This document shows, piece by piece, positions 15,546 to 22,016 of a stretch of 64,000 nt of DNA. The DNA is from Candidatus Daviesbacteria bacterium (lineage in GTDB: Bacteria > Patescibacteria > Microgenomatia > Daviesbacterales > UBA10151): positions 186,001-250,000 of the forward strand of contig JACOXI010000003.1 of the NCBI GenBank assembly GCA_016176335.1. The letters are read 5' to 3'. The position numbers were made by a program, and so were the translations under genes. The notes below the pieces were generated by a model. It saw only the letters and a program-made list of their open reading frames with translations. It did not search any database and was not told where the DNA came from. The first letter of the stretch is position 1; every line of letters begins with the position of its first letter.

Positions 15546-16276
15546 CCTCTAATCACTTTACAGTTGGGGCAGCGTAAGGAAGTGTCTTCATAAATTTTGG
15601 CAACTTGGTCAGAAAGTTTAAACTCTAAAGTTGTGCCTTCTGAAATAGAGAAAACATCAGGACTATTATCAAAAGTGAGTGTGGCTTTTCCTCTGACTAG
15701 CTGGAAGCCAATTTTGTCAAATCCGTCTGCTTTATCATACTCATCTTGATTTAGATATATTGGTGCTGTCTTTTTGGTTGTATTATTAAATGCCAGAGCA
15801 AAACCGTCGCTAAAAGATTCACCGGTAATACTTTTAAAATAACCTGTTGAACCAAAGGGTGTAGATACGACAATACCATCTCCTATGTAAATTTCTCCAG
15901 GGGTATCATCTTGTAATGTTTTAAAGCGGATTGTATGTATTGGTTCTTTATTACGGACAACAAAATCATTTAATGCAAGAAGAGCCTTACCATACACACT
16001 TGTGTGAAGCTTTTTATATTCTTTGAGTTGTAATTCCTTCTCCAGTAACTTTTTAAGTATAACTTTATCCTCATGGTTTAAACATTTTTTGCAAATTAAG
16101 CTATCTCTTATCGGAAGTTTTGGCACACCTGGATATTTTTTCTCCGAAGAAAGCAGAGTCCCATCCCCGCCATAACTTATTACCACATCCGGATTTTCGG
16201 TTACTATCTCAAATCCTAAACTTTGTATCAACCCTGCTATATTTTTTGCATTATTACCATGCAGCAAGACTTTCAT
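15542..16276 (-). CDS. nadK: NAD kinase with two CxxC pairs
   Basis: Makes NADP from NAD and ATP or polyphosphate. Signatures: ISYGGDGTLLSSE (residues 34-45, GGDG catalytic), LNDFVVR (usually NE/ND for NAD binding), GDGIVVSTPFGSTGY (residues 133-146). The length of 244 is short for the family. Two cysteine pairs are unusual: ICKKC (Cys62/Cys65) and RCPNC (Cys236/Cys239) at the very C-terminus; together they could form one zinc site or a redox switch. It is transcribed divergently from the MFS gene at 16321. Confidence 0.9.
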   Translation of the reverse strand: MKVLLHGNNAKNIAGLIQSLGFEIVTENPDVVISYGGDGTLLSSEKKYPGVPKLPIRDSLICKKCLNHEDKVILKKLLEKELQLKEYKKLHTSVYGKALLALNDFVVRNKEPIHTIRFKTLQDDTPGEIYIGDGIVVSTPFGSTGYFKSITGESFSDGFALAFNNTTKKTAPIYLNQDEYDKADGFDKIGFQLVRGKATLTFDNSPDVFSISEGTTLEFKLSDQVAKIYEDTSLRCPNCKVIRG

Positions 16277-16320
16277 GTAGCTAATGATACTACAGATTAG
16301 GTATACTTAAAAATTAAGTT

Positions 16321-17559
16321 ATGAGACCTAAAATTTCTCCTTTTATAGTCCTTAAGGTAACCCACTTTAGAAGTTATCTATTTGGGGCATTTATTTCAGA
16401 GATTGGTAACCAGATGCAGACAGTGGCAGTTGCCTGGCAAGTTTATGAACTAACCCGAAATCCTGCATCTTTGGGACTGATTGGTCTGGCCAATTTTTTA
16501 CCAATAATTGCTTTTTCCTTAGTCGGAGGATTGGTGGCTGATAAAGTTGACAGGAAAAAGTTGTTAATTTTTGCACAAGCTGCTCAGTTAATTTTGGCAA
16601 TCATTCTTTTTGCCATGACTGTTTTTCATCTTATTAACCCTCTAATGATTTATGGTATTTTAGTGTTGGTTGCAACTTCACAATCATTTTCCATCCCGGC
16701 CAGGCAAAGCGTGTTGCCCCATCTTGTGCCAAAACAATATTTTATGAATGCAGTTTCTTTAAATGTTTTGCAGTTTCAGGGAGCCACCATGATTGGTCCC
16801 GCCGTGGCGGGATTTTTGATTGGGGGAGTGGGAATATCAGCAGTGTATTTTCTTAATGCCTTATCTTTCTTATTTTTTATAGGAACACTGTTTACTTTAA
16901 ATGTTTCTTTGCAAAAACATGATGCTGGGGAGGTGGAATTTAGTTTAGCATCCATTATGGAAGGGATAAAATTTGTGGTCAAAACCCCCATTCTTTATAA
17001 CACCATGATTTTGGATTTTAGCGCTACTTTTTTTGGTACAGCCACTATTTTAATGCCTGTTTTTGCCCAGGATGTTTTGCATGTTGGCCCAAAAGGTTTG
17101 GGGCTTTTATACTCTGCTCCAGCCATAGGCGGGGTATTGGCAGGGCTTTTAGTTTCTGCTTTACATCACAAGATCAAACATCAAGGCAAGGTAATTATTG
17201 GGGCGCTCACTGTATATGGATTAGCCACAATTGGGTTTGGTTTATCTAAAATTTTCCCTCTTTCCATATTATTTTTAATCATGCTTGGTTTTGGAGATAT
17301 GGTCTCCACTATTATCAGAAATACCATCAGACAAATGATTACTCCGGATCATTTAAGGGGCAGGATGGCCTCTGTGATGAGGATTTTCTTTCAGGGCGGG
17401 CCACAGCTGGGGGATATGGAAGCTGGATTTTTGGCCAAAGTAATTGGCGGTCCAGCCTCTGTGGTGGTGGGTGGCATAGGAGTGCTGGCAGTTTTGTCAG
17501 TACTTACTTTTAAAGGTAAAGCTTTGAGAGAGTATCACGGTAAAGACTTGGCAGTGTAA
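16321..17559 (+). CDS. MFS exporter (EntS/MFS_3-like)
   Basis: A 412-residue transporter with about 12 predicted membrane helices. The N-terminal pattern FRSYLFGAFISEIGNQMQTVAVAWQVYELTRNPASLGLIGLANFLP and GGLVADKVDRKKLLIFAQ (motif A-like loop) is that of the MFS_3 group, which contains the enterobactin exporter EntS and related efflux carriers. Substrate unknown. It may use TATACT at 16302-16307 as -10. It converges with the surface protein at 17561, with 1 base between the stops. Confidence 0.88.
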   Translation: MRPKISPFIVLKVTHFRSYLFGAFISEIGNQMQTVAVAWQVYELTRNPASLGLIGLANFLPIIAFSLVGGLVADKVDRKKLLIFAQAAQLILAIILFAMTVFHLINPLMIYGILVLVATSQSFSIPARQSVLPHLVPKQYFMNAVSLNVLQFQGATMIGPAVAGFLIGGVGISAVYFLNALSFLFFIGTLFTLNVSLQKHDAGEVEFSLASIMEGIKFVVKTPILYNTMILDFSATFFGTATILMPVFAQDVLHVGPKGLGLLYSAPAIGGVLAGLLVSALHHKIKHQGKVIIGALTVYGLATIGFGLSKIFPLSILFLIMLGFGDMVSTIIRNTIRQMITPDHLRGRMASVMRIFFQGGPQLGDMEAGFLAKVIGGPASVVVGGIGVLAVLSVLTFKGKALREYHGKDLAV

Positions 17560-17560
17560 A

Positions 17561-18208
17561 TTATTTTGAAATCTTCAGTGATGAAGCAACTTTTAATAAA
17601 GTATCTCCTACTAATTCTCCCGCATTAGGCGCAGATCCCGCACTTAAGCTAAAAATATCGGAGTTAAGTTCAGGTTGGACAAAAAGTACCCCGTAAGAAT
17701 ATGCAACTGTACGAGGGTCTGGCGAAGGGGATGGGAATATGAGTAACTCATTTTGGCCATTTATTGTGGATACGTTTCTGCGAACAGTTCCTTGTACAAT
17801 CTCTGGAATGAAAGGCTTAAGATAATAATCTGCTGCTTGTTTTACAGTTGAACCAAATACTCTGTCAAGCTTTGTTATCCATATTGAATTATTCTGGTTG
17901 CTTTGATCTTTAATAGTGACCACATACTGCGTTCCGCCTTGTGGATTAAGACCCTCTTCAGCTTCCCAGTCCGCTGGAATTTTTACGCAGAAATTTAGGT
18001 TGTTACTACAAAAAGTTTTCTCGTTTTGTACAGGAAATGAGGTAGGTTGTGGGGTTTGCTCGCCTCGATGAGTCGAAGCGGGGGAAGTTACCACTGGATT
18101 AGCTGCGGGTTTTGGAGAAGTGGATCTACCCAGAAAATATGCTCCACCAGCAATTAGTATTATTAAAGCCCCAACTATTATCCAAATCAGTATTTGCCCT
18201 TTTTGCAT
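17561..18208 (-). CDS. Single-span surface protein of unknown function
   Basis: A 215-residue protein. A transmembrane segment near the N-terminus (residues 7-26, ILIWIIVGALIILIAGGAYFLG) is followed by a Pro/Ser/Thr linker and a beta-rich ectodomain of about 140 residues with a pair CSNNLNFC that could form a disulfide. The ectodomain looks like the PsbP/DUF-type lipoprotein-like domains common in CPR surface proteins (compare 19810-20541). Part of the linker (SPASTHRGEQTP) is encoded by a palindromic repeat at 18058-18085. Confidence 0.72.
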   Translation of the reverse strand: MQKGQILIWIIVGALIILIAGGAYFLGRSTSPKPAANPVVTSPASTHRGEQTPQPTSFPVQNEKTFCSNNLNFCVKIPADWEAEEGLNPQGGTQYVVTIKDQSNQNNSIWITKLDRVFGSTVKQAADYYLKPFIPEIVQGTVRRNVSTINGQNELLIFPSPSPDPRTVAYSYGVLFVQPELNSDIFSLSAGSAPNAGELVGDTLLKVASSLKISK

Positions 18209-18212
18209 ACCT

Positions 18213-18392
18213 TTATTCTAACAGTTTAGGATATAAAAGAATTAGCAAAAAACTTATGACCAGAGCTGAGAAAAATGGGATTTTAATAAAAACACCCTTT
18301 TTATCAAGGTTAATATCCCAAGGCAAACGGGGAAACTTGGGAATAATATTCTCTACCAAACTCATTAAAAGAAAAACCGTAAAGAAAACAAT
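18213..18392 (-). CDS. DUF2905-like two-helix membrane protein, unusual start
   Basis: Too short for a standard scan. From ATG at 18365 it gives 50 residues: SLVENIIPKFPRLPWDINL, then KGVFIKIPFFSALVISFLL. This matches the DUF2905 pattern (P-x-LPGD/WDI then a second helix). The first membrane helix, however, lies upstream (IVFFTVFLLM), and the frame is open there to 18392, where ATT follows AAGGA at a plausible distance. Either ATT is the start (59 residues) or a frameshift disconnects an ATG at 18405 in another frame. It is located 4 bases upstream of the surface-protein gene at 17561-18208 and is probably co-transcribed with it. Confidence 0.55.
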   Translation of the reverse strand: MVFFTVFLLMSLVENIIPKFPRLPWDINLDKKGVFIKIPFFSALVISFLLILLYPKLLE

Positions 18393-18446
18393 AAATTCCT
18401 TTCATACTGTTTTATTATAAATTGACTGTTACTTAATTAAAATACT

Positions 18447-19820
18447 ATGATTAAGTTAATGTCCTTTTACCTAAAGGCTCTGTTTGCTTTCACAGCAATC
18501 ATGCTTTTTCTTCACCCAGCCCCTGTTTTTGCCCAAGCAGGGGGAGGGGGACCAGCCGGGATACCCCTGATTGAGTATATATTTGCCAGAATAGTTTGTG
18601 TGGCTGTCCCTCTGGGGTATACAGCATTGCTGGTAGTTTTAGTATTTGCTGGAATTAAGTATTTAATCTCCGCGGGTGAGGCTAAAGCTGTTCAAGCTGC
18701 CCATCAAACAGTCACCTGGGGACTATTGGGAATATTATTCCTGACTATAGCCTGGTTAATCCTGCTGCTGATTCAAAACTTTACAGGAGTAAAAGTGACA
18801 CAGTTTACCCTATCCTCATTACCTGGTGTACAGGGTTTTACTGGATCATGCTGGGCACCGGCACCAGTTGCCCCTGAACCACCGCCATCTCTTATGCAAA
18901 CCACCCCTGCTAGCAACCTGATATCCCTTCCTCAAGATAAGCCGCTAGCTGCCGTTATTTTTGTTCGTGAATGTAGACACTTACAAAATTTTATTAGAGC
19001 CAGTCATGTTATGCAGCCTCTTCTTCCAGCAGACCCTCTTAGGTTATTATATAACTCCCCTGCCGGAAACCCCTATCCTAATTATGTAAACCCTAATCCG
19101 GATGATCCAGAATTGGCAGATCTTTTTGATGAAAATAAGGATGTACCAAAAGAGTGGCTTCATAATATTGCAATAGATGCTTTATTAGTAATACCACCAT
19201 GGTTTAGTGTCGGATATGAAATTGATGTTCCAAAAACAGTCACAAAGCTTCCCCTTAAAATAGCTTATATGCGTGATTTCTCTCCTGTTGCTCCTCAATA
19301 CGACAGATTTATTGGATATACCAGCCTAACGAGAGGGTATTTCCCACCAGATTATCCGGATGAATTGTTCTGGCACTTCTATAACCTCGGCGGGACTAGT
19401 CACTTAATAAAAGTACCTGATGACCCTGATAGGCTACCTGAGCGGTTCAAAGAAAATCCTCCTCAAAGGATGCACCATTATTTTTACAGGAGTAGTTACG
19501 GGTTTTGGATGGTTCCTAAGAATCGCCAAAGCGAAGTAAAAGACTCACCTTTTGTGGACGTCTCTCCTTGGGGATATCTTACATCTGATAAAACTGTTGC
19601 ACTATACAAAAGAGATGTAATCCCAGAACAGAGGATTCCTTTGGAATATGCAAATCATTTACCCTTTGGGCTGACCTTTGATCCAGAAGAAGCACTCAGG
19701 CTAATGGATGATACAACGAAGTCTAAGAGCGGGGGGTGGGGAACTTATTCATTTCCATCTATTATTTCTTGTCCGGAGGGTGAGATTTGGCAATTTCCAG
19801 TAAATATTCATGGATCCTAA
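18447..19820 (+). CDS. VirB2/TrbC-like pilin segment fused to a large ectodomain
   Basis: A 457-residue protein. Residues 1-29 are a signal peptide ending PAPVFAQA. Two hydrophobic helices follow (about residues 43-70 and 85-111, with the loop ISAGEAKAVQAAHQTVTWG), the arrangement of the TrbC/VirB2 pilins. A Pro-rich linker (APVAPEPPPS) leads to about 310 residues rich in Pro, Tyr, Trp and Asp that I do not recognise. Normal VirB2 proteins end after the second helix, so this is an unusual fusion. It overlaps the next gene by 11 bases. No VirB4/VirB6 homologue is in the window. Confidence 0.7.
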   Translation: MIKLMSFYLKALFAFTAIMLFLHPAPVFAQAGGGGPAGIPLIEYIFARIVCVAVPLGYTALLVVLVFAGIKYLISAGEAKAVQAAHQTVTWGLLGILFLTIAWLILLLIQNFTGVKVTQFTLSSLPGVQGFTGSCWAPAPVAPEPPPSLMQTTPASNLISLPQDKPLAAVIFVRECRHLQNFIRASHVMQPLLPADPLRLLYNSPAGNPYPNYVNPNPDDPELADLFDENKDVPKEWLHNIAIDALLVIPPWFSVGYEIDVPKTVTKLPLKIAYMRDFSPVAPQYDRFIGYTSLTRGYFPPDYPDELFWHFYNLGGTSHLIKVPDDPDRLPERFKENPPQRMHHYFYRSSYGFWMVPKNRQSEVKDSPFVDVSPWGYLTSDKTVALYKRDVIPEQRIPLEYANHLPFGLTFDPEEALRLMDDTTKSKSGGWGTYSFPSIISCPEGEIWQFPVNIHGS

Positions 19821-20541
19821 TAAGTTAGCTGAAAATATCAATAACAAGGGTGGGTTCAGAGCTGTATGGCAGTGGTTAAATCAATCACCAACCAGGTTAA
19901 CAGGAATAATACTACTTGGTTTGTCTTTTGTATTGTTTTTGGCTTTGATGGTGATAATTTCTCAAAAAAACATTTCTAAAAAAACAGTATCTAATACACC
20001 TTATCCAAGCCCAGCTGCTCAACTGAAACAAAATATCCTTTCTCCCCTGCCATCACCAAAACCTGATGTAACTTTAAACTGGACAGTTCTTACAAACATT
20101 TATGGATTTCAGATTAAATATCCTTCAGGCTCCAAACTAACACCTGTCTTACCTCAGGCTTACTCCTCAGCCACACTGCAAATAACCTCTGCTGCTTCAA
20201 CTTTAGCTTTGGATATTGTTGATAAAAACAATCCAATCATAAAAGGCAAATCTTTAAAAGAAATTGTTGATTTAATAAGGGAGAAAAATGCTACATCTTC
20301 TGCAAATATAACAGTCAAAAAGGTGCTCACTAAGCCTATTTTAATTCTTTATGGGGGGAATGAAGGATATGAGTGGTATTTGGAATCAAGTGGGCTGATA
20401 GGGTTGGATGCAACATATACCTCTAAGTTGGGTAAGAACCGCATTATTGAGTTTGATAAAAACAACAAACATTATCTGATCTTTACCAGTTTTGATGATT
20501 TGGGGGAACAGTTGTTATCAACTTTGAATATAATTCAATAA
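19810..20541 (+). CDS. Membrane-anchored protein of unknown function
   Basis: A 243-residue protein. A cytoplasmic N-terminus of about 30 residues is followed by one transmembrane helix (LTGIILLGLSFVLFLALMVII), a Pro/Ser linker and a beta-rich ectodomain (YGFQIKYPSGSKLTP to LSTLNIIQ). The overall plan equals that of 17561-18208. Its 11-base overlap with the VirB2-like fusion suggests the two products work together at the cell surface. Confidence 0.7.
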   Translation: MDPNKLAENINNKGGFRAVWQWLNQSPTRLTGIILLGLSFVLFLALMVIISQKNISKKTVSNTPYPSPAAQLKQNILSPLPSPKPDVTLNWTVLTNIYGFQIKYPSGSKLTPVLPQAYSSATLQITSAASTLALDIVDKNNPIIKGKSLKEIVDLIREKNATSSANITVKKVLTKPILILYGGNEGYEWYLESSGLIGLDATYTSKLGKNRIIEFDKNNKHYLIFTSFDDLGEQLLSTLNIIQ

Positions 20542-20565
20542 ATTTCGCGCTCACTCATGATCTGC

Positions 20566-20620
20566 GGGTCGAAAATTCGACCCTTGACAAAGATTAGCAG
20601 TCATGGTAGATTAGTGCTAA
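20566..20620 (+). promoter_or_regulatory. CIRCE operator over the hrcA promoter, with adjacent palindrome
   Basis: TTGACA (20584-20589), 17-base spacer, TAGATT (20607-20612). The inverted repeat TTAGCAGTC - 9 bases - TAGTGCTAA (20594-20620) matches the CIRCE operator (TTAGCACTC-N9-GAGTGCTAA) at 8 of 9 positions in each arm, and it covers the -10 and start region. HrcA bound here would block its own operon. An 18-base perfect palindrome, GGGTCGAAAATTCGACCC (20566-20583), ends exactly at the -35; its role is unknown, perhaps a terminator without a T tract for the gene upstream. Confidence 0.88.
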
Positions 20621-20624
20621 TCTT

Positions 20625-21350
20625 ATGGTTGATTTATCTGAAAGACAACGGGCACTTTTAAAAGCAATAGTGGAAGAATATATTGAGTCGGCTGAACCTG
20701 TTGGGTCTGAAGTTATTGAGCGAAAGTATGATCTTCGTGTCTCCCCTGCCACCATTCGGATTGAGATGGGAAAACTGACAGAGGCAGGTTTCTTACGCCA
20801 ACTCCATACTTCTGCAGGAAGGACACCCACCTCTTTGGGTTTTAGGGTTTATATACAGGAACTGATGAATGAAAAACAACTGCCTGTTACTGCGGAGGTT
20901 TCCATTAAAGAAAAGCTTTGGCAGGAAAGGTATAAAAAAGAAAGGTTACTGCAAGAGGCGGTGAAAGCTTTGGCAGATAGGTGTGATATGTTGGGTTTGG
21001 CAACAGATAATGAAGGTCAGATCTACTTTGCGGGTGCTGCCAATATTTTGGATTGGCCGGAGTTTTATGACATTGATGTCACCAGGTTTGTTTTGTCTTT
21101 GTTTGATGAGAACCCAAGGTTAAAAGAGATTATAGGGAAGGCTGTTGGTGCTGATCCGATCCATATACTTTTTGGGGAGGAATTGGGGTTTGAGGATTTG
21201 CGTCCCACAGGGTTTGTTTTTACAAGATATGAGGCAGAACCAAAAGAAGGTGTGGTGGGAGTGATTGGCCCTGCCAGGATGAATTTTGCTATGGTTTTGC
21301 CTTACATAAAATATGTCAGGGATTTATTAGTGGAGGCTGGACGAATGTAG
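20625..21350 (+). CDS. hrcA: Heat-inducible transcription repressor HrcA, compact
   Basis: Represses class I heat-shock genes by binding CIRCE when GroE or other chaperones are free. The N-terminal winged helix is complete (LSERQRALLKAIVEEYIESAEPVGSEVIERKYDLRVSPATIRIEMGKL, residues 3-50), followed by FLRQLHTSAGRTPTSLGFRVYI and the C-terminal GVVGVIGPARMNFAMVLPYI. At 241 residues it is about 100 shorter than Bacillus HrcA, the loss being in the central GAF-like/insert part. It heads hrcA-grpE-dnaK-dnaJ. Confidence 0.95.
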   Translation: MVDLSERQRALLKAIVEEYIESAEPVGSEVIERKYDLRVSPATIRIEMGKLTEAGFLRQLHTSAGRTPTSLGFRVYIQELMNEKQLPVTAEVSIKEKLWQERYKKERLLQEAVKALADRCDMLGLATDNEGQIYFAGAANILDWPEFYDIDVTRFVLSLFDENPRLKEIIGKAVGADPIHILFGEELGFEDLRPTGFVFTRYEAEPKEGVVGVIGPARMNFAMVLPYIKYVRDLLVEAGRM

Positions 21351-21393
21351 AATTCAGAGTTTAGAGTTCAGAATGGTGTAGAATTTAGAATTC
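21349..21393. repeat. GAATTCAGA-type short repeat between hrcA and grpE
   Basis: Imperfect copies of AGAATTCAGAGTTTAGAGTT fill the gap after the hrcA stop. The same unit, AGAATTC, is found tandemly inside mltG at 46999-47028. Confidence 0.6.
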
Positions 21394-21418
21394 TTAAATT
21401 AATTATAAATTTTGTACT

Positions 21419-22015
21419 ATGGGTAAAAAAGCGAACGATCGAATAAATGAAATTATAGGGAAAAATAAAGAGCTCGAGGCTCAGTTAAAAAGAGCAGTAG
21501 CTGATTATCATAATTTGGAAAAAAGAGTATCTGAAGGAAGATCAGAGCTAACTTCTTTTATGGGAGCAGAATTGGTGAAAAGACTTTTACCAGTATTGGA
21601 TCATTTAGAACAGGTAGTCGACCGTGGTCGACCTATCCTGAGCGAGCGAAGTGAGTCGAAGGACTGGTTTAGAGGAGTTGAGCTGGCTGTTAAAGAGTTA
21701 AACCAGGTTTTACAATCTGAAGGGTTGGATGAAATATCAGCAGATCCCTCGACTTCGCTCGGGACAGGCTCCGTATTTGATCCAAGCCTTCATGAGGCAG
21801 TTGACACAAAGGATGGGGAAGATAATAAAATAATAGAAGTAGTCAGAAAAGGTTATAATTTAAATGGAAAAGTTTTAAGACCAGCACAAGTGATTGTCGG
21901 GCGGAAGCAAGACAATCATCCTGAGGAGCGAAACAGCGACGAAGGATCTAGTATGGAAGATTCTGGACAAGCCAGAATGACAGAGAACGAAGGATCTGAA
22001 GGAAGTACAAACTAA
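21419..22015 (+). CDS. grpE: Nucleotide exchange factor GrpE with repeat-derived insertions
   Basis: Co-chaperone that releases ADP from DnaK. The coiled coil (residues 14-42), the helix RLLPVLDHLEQVV and the beta-domain end (DPSLHEAVDTKDG, VVRKGYNLNGKVLRPAQVIVG) are recognisable. Three segments are encoded by dispersed DNA repeats: residues about 70-82 (ILSERSESKDW; 21632-21663), residues 109-117 (DPSTSLGTG; 21746-21770) and the whole tail after residue 165 (HPEERNSDEGS, then DSGQARMT; 21917-21981). All keep the frame. The dnaK ATG is 1 base after the stop. Confidence 0.92.
   Translation: MGKKANDRINEIIGKNKELEAQLKRAVADYHNLEKRVSEGRSELTSFMGAELVKRLLPVLDHLEQVVDRGRPILSERSESKDWFRGVELAVKELNQVLQSEGLDEISADPSTSLGTGSVFDPSLHEAVDTKDGEDNKIIEVVRKGYNLNGKVLRPAQVIVGRKQDNHPEERNSDEGSSMEDSGQARMTENEGSEGSTN
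21632..21663. repeat. Palindromic repeat inside grpE (SERSESK type)
   Basis: CCTATCCTGAGCGAGCGAAG plus GTGAGTCGAAGGA. It is close to the reverse complement of the element at 21746-21770, so grpE carries an inverted pair about 100 bases apart. Confidence 0.75.
21746..21770. repeat. Palindromic repeat inside grpE (DPSTSLGTG type)
   Basis: CCCTCGACTTCGCTCGGGAC followed by AGG. An almost identical copy, CCCTCGACTCCGCTCGGGAC, is in fusA at 58539-58558. Confidence 0.8.
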
Positions 22016-22016
22016 T

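Noticed and set aside
18112..18420. Plus-strand open frame of 102 codons
   Set aside because: It overlaps the surface-protein gene and lies opposite the DUF2905-like frame, which has family features; the product has no recognisable pattern.
21419..22015. Frameshift in grpE
   Set aside because: The strange peptides made it look shifted, but the family sequence resumes in the same frame after each insert.
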